From NCBI GenBank assembly GCA_016025055.1, contig CP065590.1, positions 2,914,001 through 2,978,000 of the forward strand: 64,000 nt of DNA, given 5' to 3'. The translations under genes were made by a program, and so were the position numbers. The stretch is from Chryseobacterium indologenes. Lineage in GTDB: Bacteria > Bacteroidota > Bacteroidia > Flavobacteriales > Weeksellaceae. The notes below the pieces were generated by a model. It had not been told where the DNA came from. It made no database searches and saw only the letters and a program-made list of their open reading frames with translations. The number at the start of each line of letters is the position of its first letter. Within the stretch, counting starts at the first letter, position 1. This document shows positions 35,834 to 46,000 of this stretch, in pieces.

Positions 35834-36353
35834 TTTTCTTTTCAAACTGTAAAGTAGATTCTTCAGCAAATTTTCTGAGTTTAAGCATCTCATCTTTCCC
35901 TTTATGTTGTCCAAATCTTGCAGCAGCATAAGTAAGAAGAATAAAAAATAACATGACAAAAGAAGCGCTCAGTGCCCAGGGGTACTCGGCGCTTTTTATT
36001 TGTTTTTCCACGTAATACATGGTAAAAAATGTCATCCAGAAAATAGAAAAAGAAAAATACAGGAACATAAAAAAAGTCCACACCGCTGAACTGGGACCAA
36101 ATACTCCGCGGATCACCGTTTGTTCGTCCTCGATCTCTACCCGTAATGAGAGACGCGGTTTCCAATAGTTATCATACGGCGTTTCAACACTGATTGTTGC
36201 CACCTCCTTATTGATATTTCCCGAGAATTCATCTTGATGTTCTGCCAGATATTTTTTTAGATTTTCAGCATACTCTTCTTTTGTCAGATGAGTAAACATC
36301 TTAAACCTGGGCCGTGTTCTTATTTTATCTAACGTTGTTTCTTCTGTTTTCAT
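35826..36353 (-). CDS. Two-helix membrane protein of unknown function
   Basis: A 175-residue protein. A hydrophilic N-terminal half (FTHLTKEEYAENLKKYL near residue 20, then a beta-rich stretch) precedes two hydrophobic helices at about residues 90-110 and 128-145, and a charged tail. No family is recognised. It starts three bases after the stop of the PDZ/aspartyl protease gene, so the two are almost certainly co-transcribed. It may act with that protease at the membrane, an inference from position. Its 3' end overlaps the convergent transpeptidase gene by eight bases. Confidence 0.65.
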   Translation of the reverse strand: MKTEETTLDKIRTRPRFKMFTHLTKEEYAENLKKYLAEHQDEFSGNINKEVATISVETPYDNYWKPRLSLRVEIEDEQTVIRGVFGPSSAVWTFFMFLYFSFSIFWMTFFTMYYVEKQIKSAEYPWALSASFVMLFFILLTYAAARFGQHKGKDEMLKLRKFAEESTLQFEKKIT

Positions 36354-36356
36354 ATT

Positions 36357-37672
36357 CTATTCTTGATAAGGAATCGGATCTTCCAACGTAAACCTGATGG
36401 TCAGTATTTCGTTTTTTCGCTGGATTTCCATGTTGATACTTCGCCCTTCCTCGGATTTCATAAGTTCAATCATTCTTTCCAAAGTCATCTCAGAGGTCTT
36501 ACTCCCGTTAATGCTGATAATACGATCATCCCTTTTAAACCTGCCTCATAGGCAGGTGAGTCTTTCCGTACTCCGGCAATAGAAAAGATGGGCTTTAAGG
36601 AAAACTTATACTGAATAGCATCCCTGTGTATGATATTGCCACCATCTGCATTCTGGGTTTCCACACTGATCTTGTCCGGTTGCCACTCTAAACCATCCTG
36701 CTTGAAATCCAATCCGCTCATATTAAAATGGAAGGGGTCGGTAAAATTCCTGTTTTTTTTCAAATATAACTTTTTGTTGGCATAATCAAAAATAACAGTA
36801 AACCGGCGCATGATTTCCCCGCCAATGGAACCTTTTCTGTCTTCTACTAAATTCACATGTTGAATAGAAAATTCGTCAGGCATTGCGGTAAGGGGTTTTT
36901 CAAATACAAAACTTCCCAGATAAAAATTGTGAATCCTGCTCCTTTTGCCATAGATGTCACCATTGAACCCGCGTCCCAGAAAATCCTCAATATTGGGTCT
37001 GTTGTACACGAAATCTTTAATAAGAGCCGGGAAAAGCCATATGGCATCACTATTCCCGAGATCAATCAGTAGTTTTGAGTCTTTTTTCTCTTTCGTCATT
37101 TCTACATCGGCGTGGAGATAGGGCTTATTTTTTTCAATAGTAATCGGAAATTCTTCAAACCTTCTGATTTTTTTTTGGAGAAGATCTATGCTTTCATATA
37201 CGGTTATTTTCTTTGCCATATAATCGATGACAACCGGATGATCTTTAAAAAAATGATAACCGATGACTCCGTTGACCGGGATTCCTATGTGGGCTGAAAT
37301 ATTAAACTCTTCATTCATAATGATGTAGAGCGACATGGACGTATTGATGATAGCATCTCCGATACGAACTACATTCCGGTCAGATTTCAGACCATCCATA
37401 CTTAAACTTCCTCCAAGACCCGAAAATTTTATTTTTTCAACATTTTTTAGGTTAATTTCTTTATTTTCCAGACTGAAGAGAATCGTTTCTGCAACTCCTG
37501 TATCAAGTAGCAAAGTAAGTTCGGCTCCATTGACGGTGACGGGAATAAAGATAAGATTGTTGATAAATTTAAATGGAATAACCGCTTTCTTGGCATTAAT
37601 GAGTTCAAATGAGTTTTGAGCATACATGAAAATGCTGAAAAATAAACTCATCAAAAGAAGCTTTGGTTTCAT
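36357..37672 (-). CDS. Secreted retropepsin-like aspartyl protease with PDZ domain, frameshifted
   Basis: Signal peptide (cleavage after M-Y-A-Q at about residue 19). Two half-sites resemble retroviral-type aspartyl proteases, LLLDTGV with Asp57 and LLIDLGNS near residue 200. A PDZ domain lies at about 350-437 (AGVRKDSPAYEAGLK). The frame breaks in the T-run 36533-36536. One extra base on the coding strand restores KRDDRIISINGS and 438 residues ending at 36357. Likely a periplasmic processing or quality-control protease. The two-helix membrane protein follows after three bases. Confidence 0.82.
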
Positions 37673-37794
37673 TTACTGAATTTACTAAAATTATCTTTAT
37701 CATAATAAAAAACCATTCCAAATACAGGAATGTTTGTATGAACTTCAATGAAGTGCTATGTTTTGTTGAGTTTTTTTGAATGGAGGATCTTTGG

Positions 37795-38433
37795 TTATTT
37801 GGAGAAAAACTCCATTAAATCCATATAATTTTTCTGATTAACCCCATGACCACTCATATATTCTCTGAAAGTGAAATAACAGCTCAGGTCATATAACAAA
37901 TCAGCAGCTTTTCGCCCCCATTCCAATGGGATTACAGCATCATCCGTACCATGGGAGATAAAAAAGCGAAGCTTTTCCAGTTTCTTTTTATCCTTCACAA
38001 TATGATCAAGAATCTTTTCTTCCGGATAGGCACTCATACAAGCCACATAATTAAACAGGTCAGGATATTGTAAAGCTAAAGCATAACATAATATTCCACC
38101 CTGGCTGAAACCGCATAAATGAGCTCTGCTTTCGGTAAGGCCATAATGATTGATGATTTTTAAGATGTTTTCCAATACTGCACTCAGAGATTCCTTTGCC
38201 TGCGGTAAATCAATAAAGCTTTCAGGATCATTAAAATTGATATCATACCATGAATATCCTTCAAACTGAGTATTTCTTGGTGCCCTGAAGCTGATGATAA
38301 TCCAGTCTGCAGGAAGCGTTTCTCTGAAACTGAAAAGGTCCTGCTCATTACTTCCATAGCCATGAAGCATAAAAAGAATAGGAGTGTTCGGGGTAATATT
38401 TTCGGGTTCTCTTACTAGATAGTCTAAATTCAT
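37795..38433 (-). CDS. Carboxylesterase/phospholipase-type alpha/beta hydrolase
   Basis: A 212-residue cytoplasmic serine esterase. LFMLHGYGSNEQDLF near residue 20 gives the oxyanion loop, LCGFSQGG holds Ser110, SHGTDDAVIP near residue 164 holds the acid, and SGHGV near 198 the histidine. The pattern fits small acyl-ester or thioesterase enzymes of the phospholipase/carboxylesterase group. No signal peptide. It stands alone between a secreted-protease operon and an unrelated lipoprotein gene, with AT-rich spacers on both sides. Substrate unknown. Confidence 0.85.
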   Translation of the reverse strand: MNLDYLVREPENITPNTPILFMLHGYGSNEQDLFSFRETLPADWIIISFRAPRNTQFEGYSWYDINFNDPESFIDLPQAKESLSAVLENILKIINHYGLTESRAHLCGFSQGGILCYALALQYPDLFNYVACMSAYPEEKILDHIVKDKKKLEKLRFFISHGTDDAVIPLEWGRKAADLLYDLSCYFTFREYMSGHGVNQKNYMDLMEFFSK

Positions 38434-38682
38434 ACAGCAAATATACTTAATAAATTATTTTGTAAATCTTAAGTTTTATTATTCATATATGGAATTCAAA
38501 TGATCCTGTGTTGTCTATGTAATGATTATTTGAATGTACTGTTTTATTGGGTTTTATGTCTTGATTCGTAATTTTATTAATTTCATATTTTTTGTAAATT
38601 TCTAATGAAAATTTTACAAAAAAAATATTTTTATATTAATAAAAAACTTATATTTGGAACATTAAAAAATCTATTTGAAGAA

Positions 38683-39117
38683 ATGAAGCAATTTTACAAT
38701 TCAAAAAGTTTACTCAGACTTTCTCTTTTATTCGTTTTATTATTTTCTGTATTTAACGTGGTCAGTTCTTGTAAAAAAGATGACGATGACGACGGGTATA
38801 AAGACCATTTGGTTCAGTTTGAAGTGAAAACATCTGCTGGCGGAGAGATTATCGGTATCGCCACACAAGTCGGTACTACACAAAGTATGATGTTTAATAC
38901 TCCTACAACACCTTTAAATTCACCATGGTCTAGTGGAGAATTCTTTGTAAACTCAAGTCAGGCCCAGCTCAATCTGGATGCTAATGCGAAATTACCGGCT
39001 GCGGATTCAGAATTGATTATCAACCTTTATATTGATGGAGAAGTTGTGAGAACAGTTAAGAAAAAAGGACAAGGAGAATTGGTTGCTTCAATTGACTATA
39101 GCTTCCTGGAACCTTAA
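38683..39117 (+). CDS. Small lipoprotein of unknown function
   Basis: From the ATG at 38683, 144 residues with a lipobox Cys30 (NVVSSC) followed by KKDDDDD, an acidic run common after the lipid anchor in Bacteroidota lipoproteins destined for the surface. The mature part looks beta-rich (VQFEVKTSAGGEIIGIATQV). I reject the longer start at 38605 because it would place the signal peptide internally. No family recognised. A strong hairpin terminator follows. Confidence 0.7.
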   Translation: MKQFYNSKSLLRLSLLFVLLFSVFNVVSSCKKDDDDDGYKDHLVQFEVKTSAGGEIIGIATQVGTTQSMMFNTPTTPLNSPWSSGEFFVNSSQAQLNLDANAKLPAADSELIINLYIDGEVVRTVKKKGQGELVASIDYSFLEP

Positions 39118-39140
39118 TCTTACTATGTATATAAAATAAA

Positions 39141-39163
39141 AACCGCTGATAAGCGGTTTTTTT
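39141..39163. terminator. Bidirectional terminator
   Basis: AACCGCT and AGCGGTT pair around GATA, with A-rich and T-rich flanks. It ends the lipoprotein gene and the convergent response-regulator operon. Confidence 0.85.
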
Positions 39164-39802
39164 ATTCCTCTATCATACGTTGTTGTATAGCACGATTGAT
39201 CAGTTCTGTTGAGTTTTTGGCCTGGAACTTCTGGAGCAGATTTTTGCGGTGAGTATCTACGGTAAGCGGACTTAAAAATAATTCTTCCGCGATGACATTA
39301 CTCGTCTTTCCCTGCGCTACCATTTGCAGGATCTGTTTTTCCCTTTTGGTGAGTCTGGGAATGGGCAAGTCATTTTGTGACGGTGGCCGGCTGATAATAT
39401 GCTTGGTTTCGTTACAGAATACAATATTTCCTGAAAGAGCTCCTTTAATGCATATGACCAGTTCATCTATCGAGGTATTTTTCAGCAAATAACCGCTGGC
39501 TCCATTTTGTATAGATTGCATAATGATGCTTCTCTCAGAGCGGTTGCTAAACATAATCACTGAGATTTCCGGTGATATTTTTTTAATTTCTCTGCAAAGC
39601 TCAGTACCATTGCCGTCAGGTAAGGCAATATCTAAAAGGATGATGTCCACTTTATGATTTTTCACAAAACTGATGATTTCTGAGCCCGATGTAAACGTTT
39701 CAGCAATATTAAAAAAGATTGGCTGCCCAGCATCATTTTCAATCCTTCAATCACAATGGGGTGGTCATCTACAATGACAATATTTATTTTTTCATTCTCC
39801 AT
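39162..39802 (-). CDS. NarL/FixJ-type response regulator, frameshifted
   Basis: Partner of the sensor kinase upstream. After correction it has 213 residues. The receiver domain starts INIVIVDDHPIVIEGLKMML, has the phospho-acceptor Asp in IILLDIALPDG, and is followed by a LuxR helix-turn-helix at about 150-205 (LTKREKQILQMVAQGKTSNV). The frame breaks at the A-run 39711-39716. One extra T on the coding strand restores SFFNIAETFTSGSEIISF. The start (ATG at 39802) overlaps the kinase stop by 11 bases, so the pair is translated together. Confidence 0.88.
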
Positions 39803-41786
39803 CTATATTAAGTTCTATATTAATGGTTGTTCCTTGAGGATCGGAGTTGACTTCCATTTTCCCTTTCAGATAATTCACCCGGTTATTAAGATTTCTAAGG
39901 CCCAGACTTTTTGTAGTCTTTTCAATATCTTTATTAAATCCTTTTCCGTTATCTTCAATGGTGATGAGGAAACTTTCACGGGATTGAGAGCATTGCAGCA
40001 AAATACTGCTGGCCTGAGCGTGTTTTACCGCATTGGCCAGAAGTTCCTGTACAATCCTGTAAATATTAAGCTGGATACTTAAAGGAAGCTTTTTTTCAAT
40101 ATCCATAGGCTGAAAGTAAATATCGAGGTCTTTACGTGCATAAAACTCACAGAGATCACCCAATGCGGTCTCCAATCCGAATTTCAGGAGCGATTCCGGC
40201 ATCAGGTTTCTTGCTACATGCCTGAGCTCCGTTACAGAATTATCCAATTGATTCAGGATTTTATAAAAATCTTTATCATGCTCCGGATTTAAATGATTGG
40301 ATGACCAGGTTGAAAGGTTGATTTTAACTCCTGCCAGCATTCCCCCAAGACCGTCATGCAGATCTTTTGCAATGCGTTCCCGTTCTCTTTCTTCCCCGTC
40401 CAGAATTGCCTTGGTAAGGGCTAATTGTTCTTTTTGCTTAATGTCTTCTATTTTTTGCTGAAGATTTATTTCTTTTTGTTCAGACAGCTTTTTGTTCTTC
40501 TTATACAAAATGAACAGGAATATTAAAAGACTTAAAAAGAATAACAAAATGAGACTTAGCACCCATAAATAGGAGTCTTTTTTGTTGACCTCCATTTGCT
40601 TTTGGTTCTTTTCAGCATTCAGGAATGCTATTTTTTTCTCCTTTTCCAGAGCACTAAATTTAGTTTCCAGTTTATTGATTTCAAGTTTTACGTTTTCTGC
40701 ATTCAAACTGTCATTTAACTTTGAATATTTCTTTTCCCACACTAAGGCCTGGCCGGGATTTCCCATAATTTCATTGATCCCTGACAGATGGCTGTATATT
40801 GTTTTTCTGTTATTAAGATCCTGGGCGAGCGTTTTTTCTGCCAGGATTTCTTCCAATAGATTTTTGGCTTCCTTATATCTCTTTAATTTTTTAAAAATGT
40901 CATATTTATGGAAGTAAAACATCTGCATCTGTAGTTTCTGATTGTATTTTTTAGCATATGACAATCCTTTTTCTATCATTTCTAATGCTTCTGTATGCTC
41001 CTGCAGACCTATAAAGTACAGGGCTTTGTTATAATAGTACAAAGTATTTGAAGATGATTCGCGATAAGGACGAACCATTTCTCCAGCTTTATTCAGAAAC
41101 TGTTTTCCCGAACTGCATTTTGCCTGATAGCAATAATTGCTGCTGGTATTGAGGTACGCATAGAACAGCTCGGTGGAGTGAGGGGCATTTTTCTCAAGAA
41201 TCTGAACCGCTTTTTCATTATAACTTTTTGCTTTTTCGAATTCGGCATTGTAGGTAAGCATCAGGGCAAGTTGAGTGTACAAAAAGCCGAGAACTTTAGT
41301 ATCTCCGTATTTTTCTGCAGTAGGAATGCTTTTTTCAAGCATGGTTTTGATCAGGAAAGGATAGCCTTCCTTATTTTTTTGTACGATACCGTAGTTATAC
41401 CAACTCATGGAAGTATACAGGGCGGCTTTTTTGCTTTTTAAAAGAGATAAAGATTTAATAGCTTTATCAAAGGATTCTGCTGCTTTTTCTTTGTTGACAT
41501 CCTGATAATATTGCCCCTCATAATAATAGTAAAGAGCAGCTACAAATGGGCCGTTTCCGCCACTTTTCTTTCCGTTTTCCAGATAATTTCTGCTGAGAAT
41601 TGTATCGGTATTTTTATAATAGGCGGATAACAGGAAGTACGTATGGGCCTGGGAAATATTGTTTACCTTATTGTTGGCGGAAGATCGCAGACTGTCTATA
41701 TATTTTTTCTCATTCAGGGGAAACAATCCTTGTCCCTGTAATAAAGGGTGCAACAGAATATATAAAATGCACAGCAACCGTTTCAT
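39792..41786 (-). CDS. Sensor histidine kinase with TPR sensor domain
   Basis: A 664-residue membrane kinase: signal peptide, then a long TPR-type helical repeat region (about 35-370), a coiled coil, a membrane helix at about 400-425, a second coiled coil, and a HisKA_3/HATPase core. The phospho-acceptor histidine is in RIAKDLHDGLGGML near residue 480, and the ATP site is YRIVQELLANAVKHA, DNGKGF, SLGLRNLNNRV. Kinases of this kind pair with NarL-type regulators, and the next gene is one. The signal sensed by the TPR region is unknown. Confidence 0.92.
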   Translation of the reverse strand: MKRLLCILYILLHPLLQGQGLFPLNEKKYIDSLRSSANNKVNNISQAHTYFLLSAYYKNTDTILSRNYLENGKKSGGNGPFVAALYYYYEGQYYQDVNKEKAAESFDKAIKSLSLLKSKKAALYTSMSWYNYGIVQKNKEGYPFLIKTMLEKSIPTAEKYGDTKVLGFLYTQLALMLTYNAEFEKAKSYNEKAVQILEKNAPHSTELFYAYLNTSSNYCYQAKCSSGKQFLNKAGEMVRPYRESSSNTLYYYNKALYFIGLQEHTEALEMIEKGLSYAKKYNQKLQMQMFYFHKYDIFKKLKRYKEAKNLLEEILAEKTLAQDLNNRKTIYSHLSGINEIMGNPGQALVWEKKYSKLNDSLNAENVKLEINKLETKFSALEKEKKIAFLNAEKNQKQMEVNKKDSYLWVLSLILLFFLSLLIFLFILYKKNKKLSEQKEINLQQKIEDIKQKEQLALTKAILDGEERERERIAKDLHDGLGGMLAGVKINLSTWSSNHLNPEHDKDFYKILNQLDNSVTELRHVARNLMPESLLKFGLETALGDLCEFYARKDLDIYFQPMDIEKKLPLSIQLNIYRIVQELLANAVKHAQASSILLQCSQSRESFLITIEDNGKGFNKDIEKTTKSLGLRNLNNRVNYLKGKMEVNSDPQGTTINIELNIDGE

Positions 41787-41860
41787 GGATCTTAATTTCA
41801 GTATGAAAAGTTTAGTTTTTTAGTAAATGTGAATATACTTAAAATAATAAGGATGAAAAA

Positions 41861-41876
41861 TACCTAAAACTGGGTA
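41861..41876. promoter_or_regulatory. Palindrome TACC-N8-GGTA upstream of the kinase operon
   Basis: TACCTAAAACTGGGTA, followed by GAAA. It lies 75-90 bases upstream of the sensor-kinase start and matches the one at 43165. Confidence 0.5.
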
Positions 41877-42074
41877 GAAATGACAGGGAAAAATGGGCGG
41901 AATGACCAGCCGTGCTATGAGAGCATTAAATTAAAAATCCTTACTTGATCATCAGTCCTGATGTGATACAGATGAAAATAATATTAATATTTTGATGTGT
42001 TTGTTGTAATAATTTTCATTTATATAGATTTATATTTTTGAAATTATTAATTTCGTATTTAAAATCACAGTGTA

Positions 42075-43121
42075 GTGAAACATCAGGAAAAAACCAGCCT
42101 GATCAGGAAGGAGATTAATCAGTCCTATCAGCAACTCAAAGAAAGATATCCTTTGTTGAAAAAGCAGGATAGTATTGGATTGGGTATTTTTTTAGTCTCA
42201 ATCGCAGCGATTATTAGTACTTCAGTCAGTTGGTCCCAAGCTGTTGTTCCAACATGGCTTATGATTATCATTAATGCTTTTTTTATGGGGATCCTTCATG
42301 AAATAGAGCACGATCTTATTCATTGGCTTTATTTCAGAAAACAGAAAGCGGTGCATCATTGTATGCTTTTTACAGTATGGATTTTACGTCCGTTAACTGT
42401 TAACCCCTGGATCAGGCGTACATTGCATTATCATCACCATAAATTCTCAGGAACATTGCATGATGTGGAAGAGCGGAGTGTAACCAATGGAGAACGATGG
42501 TCCGTTAAGCGATTGCTGATGACCCCTGACATTGTATTTGGAGGTCTGCTTCGCCTCCATCACATGCATAAGGATATGGACAGGGAAGTGGCAAGCGGCA
42601 ATCTTAAAGAGGAAACTTCAGCTGCTTTAAAAAGAATTACTTTTTTAAGTATAATACCTGTGACCATTTTTGCCCATATTGTATTATATCTGTTTTTTGC
42701 AGACTTATTAGTAAAGCTGATCAACGTTCAGCTGGGGACAGATGTTAGTTTACCATACTACATTAATGGTCTGCTCAGTTCTCTGAATATAATAATTTAC
42801 ACCATTCTATTGCCTAACCTGTTGAGACAGTTTTGTTTGCATTTTATCACTTCCAATATGCATTATTTTGGAGATGTTGAAGAAGGTAATGTCATCGAGC
42901 AGACCCAGGTATTGAATGTTTGGTGGACTTTTCCTATGCAGCTGTTTTGTTTCTTTTTCGGGTGGACGCATAGTATTCATCATTTTGTAGTGAATGAAAC
43001 CTTTTATGTACGTCATATCGGCCGGAAAAGGTCACATGAAGTGCTGAAGAAATATGGAGTGCGTTTCAATGACCTGGGAACCTTCAAAAGAGCCAACCGT
43101 TTCCGGGAACAGGCACAATAA
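42075..43121 (+). CDS. Fatty-acid desaturase family membrane protein
   Basis: A 348-residue integral-membrane di-iron protein. The histidine clusters are complete: HEIEHD at 75-80, HYHHH at 118-122 and HSIHH near residue 315. There are hydrophobic segments at about 38-70, 95-110 and 205-265. Such enzymes introduce double bonds into, or hydroxylate, fatty-acyl or carotenoid substrates. Exact substrate unknown. The start is GTG at 42075; no ATG start lies upstream in frame. It is separated from the divergent kinase operon by 288 bases of AT-rich spacer holding a candidate operator. Confidence 0.85.
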   Translation: MKHQEKTSLIRKEINQSYQQLKERYPLLKKQDSIGLGIFLVSIAAIISTSVSWSQAVVPTWLMIIINAFFMGILHEIEHDLIHWLYFRKQKAVHHCMLFTVWILRPLTVNPWIRRTLHYHHHKFSGTLHDVEERSVTNGERWSVKRLLMTPDIVFGGLLRLHHMHKDMDREVASGNLKEETSAALKRITFLSIIPVTIFAHIVLYLFFADLLVKLINVQLGTDVSLPYYINGLLSSLNIIIYTILLPNLLRQFCLHFITSNMHYFGDVEEGNVIEQTQVLNVWWTFPMQLFCFFFGWTHSIHHFVVNETFYVRHIGRKRSHEVLKKYGVRFNDLGTFKRANRFREQAQ

Positions 43122-43164
43122 GAGAATATTTACAGATTGATTTTTAAAAATCCGGTGAATAAAC

Positions 43165-43180
43165 TACCCAAAAGCAGGTA
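43165..43180. promoter_or_regulatory. Palindrome TACC-N8-GGTA upstream of the beta-barrel gene
   Basis: TACCCAAAAGCAGGTA followed by GAAA, with the same half-sites and spacing as 41861-41876. It is about 90 bases before the ATG at 43271. Confidence 0.5.
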
Positions 43181-43270
43181 GAAAAAAATACTTTTTTTTG
43201 ATGATTGCGATGCCAAAAAATCTATGATAGTTTTGGAGGCAGAAACCATAATAGAAAACGTAATTATTAC

Positions 43271-43777
43271 ATGGAAAAAAGAATTTTTATACTGGGAATG
43301 GTATTCATTTTTAGTAGTATGTATGCACAGAGAATCCAGAAAGGGGAAGCACAGGTCAATGTGGATATTGGGGTGGCCAACGATTGGGGGATACCTGTTT
43401 CAGTAGGAGTAGATTATGCAGTGCACAATGATATTTCTGTAGGTATTCAGGCCAGTTATACTACTAAGAAATATACAGGTGATATTAAAGGCAGCTGGTT
43501 CGGAGCCGGGATCAATGGAAATTATCACTTTAATACATTACTTAAGATTCCCAACAAATGGGACGTATATGCAGGTGCAACACTGGCATATAACTCTTTT
43601 TCCTATAAATACAACGGATCAGACTACGATGATTTTGACGGAAAATCTTCAGGCGTAGGTTTTGCCGGACAGGTAGGCGGAAGATACTTTTTTACCAACA
43701 ATCTTGCTTTTCATGTAGAGTTGGGAGGTGGAACAATAGCTTCCGGTGGCAAAGCAGGACTTACTTATAAATTTTAA
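43271..43777 (+). CDS. Outer-membrane beta-barrel protein
   Basis: From the ATG at 43271 the protein has 168 residues, a signal peptide (cleavage after M-Y-A-Q) and alternating hydrophobic/polar strands with aromatic girdles. It ends in a terminal phenylalanine (GLTYKF), the outer-membrane assembly signature. It looks like a small eight-stranded porin-like barrel. The ligand is unknown. A palindrome shared with the kinase operon lies upstream. I reject the longer start at 43205, which would add 22 residues before the signal peptide. Confidence 0.8.
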   Translation: MEKRIFILGMVFIFSSMYAQRIQKGEAQVNVDIGVANDWGIPVSVGVDYAVHNDISVGIQASYTTKKYTGDIKGSWFGAGINGNYHFNTLLKIPNKWDVYAGATLAYNSFSYKYNGSDYDDFDGKSSGVGFAGQVGGRYFFTNNLAFHVELGGGTIASGGKAGLTYKF

Positions 43778-43917
43778 ATACGGCAATCAAGGTAAACAAA
43801 TAATATTTTCAATAAAACTTTTCAGAACTTGCAATAATGAAAATTGATGTCAGGGCTAAAAATGACAATTTCTCAGGAAAGTACTGAAGTTTTTCACTAC
43901 TTTTTTAACGGAATAAA

Positions 43918-43949
43918 AAAAGAGGCTGTCTCAAAAGACAGCCTCTTTT
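43918..43949. terminator. Bidirectional terminator between the barrel gene and tyrS
   Basis: AAAAGAGGCTGTCT pairs with AGACAGCCTCTTTT around a 4-base loop, with A-rich and T-rich flanks. Perfect stem. Confidence 0.88.
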
Positions 43950-43973
43950 ATGAAATAATATTTTTGTTTAAAG

Positions 43974-45269
43974 TTATTGAACTTTAATAATAAAGTAACT
44001 TTTTTTACCTTTCTGAAGCAATAAGAACTTACCGTCAATAAGATCTGTTTCGTTTGCTGTAAATGTGTCGTTTATCTTTTGTTTGTTCACAGAAATTGAA
44101 TTGCCTTTGATTTCTCTCTGTGCCTCACTCTTCGATTTTAAGAATCCTGATTTTTCAGAAAGAAGATCAACAATACTGATTCCCAATACATCAGCTTTCG
44201 CCACTTCTTTTTGTGGAACGCCGTCAAACACTTCAAGGAAAGTTTCTTCATCAAGGCTTACAAGATCTTCAGCAGTAGATCGCCCGAAAAGAATTTCAGA
44301 AGCTTTAAGTGCCTTTTCGTATTCTTCTCTTCCGTGTACCCAAACCGTTACTTCCTCTGCAAGCTTCTTCTGAAGTTTTCTTTCATGCGGAGCTGTTTTA
44401 TGCTCTTCAATTAAAGCTTCAATTTCCTCTTTTCCTAAGAAAGTATAGAATTTGATGAATCTTTCAGCATCCTCATCCGTTGCATTCAGCCAGAACTGGT
44501 AGAATTTGTATGGAGAGGTTTTCTTTTTATCTAACCAGTAGTTTTCTCCGCTTTCAGATTTTCCAAACTTGGAGCCATCCGCCTTAGTGATCAAAGGAAC
44601 CGTCAGTGCAAAAGCTTCTCCTTGTGCTTTTCTTCGGATTAATTCTGTACCGGTAGTAATATTTCCCCACTGGTCAGAACCTCCCATCTGAAGCTTTACG
44701 TTATTGTTCTGATATAAATGAAGGAAATCATATCCCTGGATCAGCTGGTAGGTAAACTCTGTAAAACTCATTCCATCCGCACCGGATTCTCCTGAAAATC
44801 TTTTCTTTACAGAATCTTTGGCCATCATGTAGTTAACTGTGATGTTCTTTCCAACATTTTTTGCAAAATCAAGGAAAGAGATATTTTTCATCCAGTCATA
44901 ATTGTTTACCAATTCAGCCTTATTAGGACCATTTCCGGCAAAATCTAAAAATTTTGAAAGCTGGTTTTTCAAACAATCCACATAATGTAAAAGTGTTTCT
45001 TCATCCAGAAGGTTTCTCTCCGCCGATTTTCCGGATGGATCACCAATCATTCCTGTAGCTCCTCCTACCAATGCAATAGGTTTGTGGCCATGCTGCTGAA
45101 AGTGCGCCAATATTTTTATCTGAATAAGACTTCCGATATGTAAAGAATCGGCCGTTGGATCAAAACCAATATATGCAGTAGTTACCTCTTTGTTCAGTTG
45201 TTCATCGGTTCCGGGCATCATATCGGCAAATAGACCACGCCATTTCAGTTCTTCTATAAAGGAATTCAT
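43974..45269 (-). CDS. tyrS: Tyrosyl-tRNA synthetase
   Basis: Class-I aminoacyl-tRNA synthetase charging tRNA-Tyr. [17 protein letters not shown] near residue 33 holds the HIGH-like motif. [11 protein letters not shown] near 196 is the tyrosine site, and KFGKSESG near 233 is the KMSKS-like loop. A C-terminal S4 RNA-binding domain is present from about residue 360. The 431 residues are intact. Essential gene with its own promoter. Confidence 0.97.
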   Translation of the reverse strand: MNSFIEELKWRGLFADMMPGTDEQLNKEVTTAYIGFDPTADSLHIGSLIQIKILAHFQQHGHKPIALVGGATGMIGDPSGKSAERNLLDEETLLHYVDCLKNQLSKFLDFAGNGPNKAELVNNYDWMKNISFLDFAKNVGKNITVNYMMAKDSVKKRFSGESGADGMSFTEFTYQLIQGYDFLHLYQNNNVKLQMGGSDQWGNITTGTELIRRKAQGEAFALTVPLITKADGSKFGKSESGENYWLDKKKTSPYKFYQFWLNATDEDAERFIKFYTFLGKEEIEALIEEHKTAPHERKLQKKLAEEVTVWVHGREEYEKALKASEILFGRSTAEDLVSLDEETFLEVFDGVPQKEVAKADVLGISIVDLLSEKSGFLKSKSEAQREIKGNSISVNKQKINDTFTANETDLIDGKFLLLQKGKKSYFIIKVQ

Positions 45270-45296
45270 TGATTTTTACTTTAAAATTTTACCGTG

Positions 45297-45304
45297 CAAA
45301 GATA
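45297..45304 (-). promoter_or_regulatory. -7 box of tyrS
   Basis: TATCTTTG on the minus strand, a perfect TAnnTTTG, 27 bases before the start codon. Confidence 0.5.
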
Positions 45305-45384
45305 GTAAATTCAGAAGGAAGAGAAAACGGTCAGAAAACTAAAATTGTAAGGATGGAAATTTCATAATTTGCTTCCCGCTTTCA

Positions 45385-45416
45385 TTTGCCTTTTCGAGTC
45401 AAATGCTCTATATTTG
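45385..45416 (+). promoter_or_regulatory. Promoter abutting the sigma-factor start codon
   Basis: TTTG at 45385-45388, 20 bases, TATATTTG at 45409-45416. The -7 box ends only six bases before the ATG at 45423, so transcription would start at or just before the ATG. Confidence 0.7.
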
Positions 45417-45422
45417 TTATTA

Positions 45423-45983
45423 ATGAACGACGAACAGCTATTCCTGCTCATCCAGAAGGCCAAGGAAAAAGACCAGAAGGCCCAGACTAAACTCATTAAT
45501 ATTTTTTGGGTGGATGTTTTCTCATTTGTGATGAAGAAGGTAAGGGATGAAAATGATGCAGACGAAATCACGGTCAATGTTTTTTCCAAAGTTCTATCAA
45601 AGCTTGACATGTTTGACCCGCATTTTCAGTTTAAAACATGGGTTCTGACCATTGCCCAGAATACAGTAATCGATTTCTGGAGGAAGAAAAACCGCGATAA
45701 TGAAGATGCTGTTGAAAACCTTGATGAAGTCAAAAATCAATACGCAAAATCGCCCGAAGAGCTGATGATTTCTGATGAGGAGCAAAAGAAAATCATTAAA
45801 ACCATAGAATCTCTCGATGCCAACTATCAGGACATTATCAAACTGAGATTTTTTGAAGAAAAAAGTATCAAAGAAATTGCCGAAGAATTGGGGATTTCTG
45901 TTGCAAACACAAAAGTACGCGTGATGCGCGCCAAAAAAGTCCTTGCCGAGTTGTTAAAGAACAATGAATTTGATGATAATTAA
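45423..45983 (+). CDS. ECF-type RNA polymerase sigma factor
   Basis: A 186-residue sigma-70-family factor. Region 2 spans about 20-85 (DADEITVNVFSKVLSKLDMF, FKTWVLTIAQNTVIDFWRKK) and region 4 about 118-175 (SLDANYQDIIKLRFFEEKSI, IAEELGISVANTKVRVMRAK). The ATG at 45423 is favoured over an upstream in-frame ATG at 45369 that lies before the promoter. No anti-sigma gene adjoins it. The mRNA may be leaderless. Confidence 0.87.
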   Translation: MNDEQLFLLIQKAKEKDQKAQTKLINIFWVDVFSFVMKKVRDENDADEITVNVFSKVLSKLDMFDPHFQFKTWVLTIAQNTVIDFWRKKNRDNEDAVENLDEVKNQYAKSPEELMISDEEQKKIIKTIESLDANYQDIIKLRFFEEKSIKEIAEELGISVANTKVRVMRAKKVLAELLKNNEFDDN

Positions 45984-46000
45984 ACCCAACCATTCAATGG

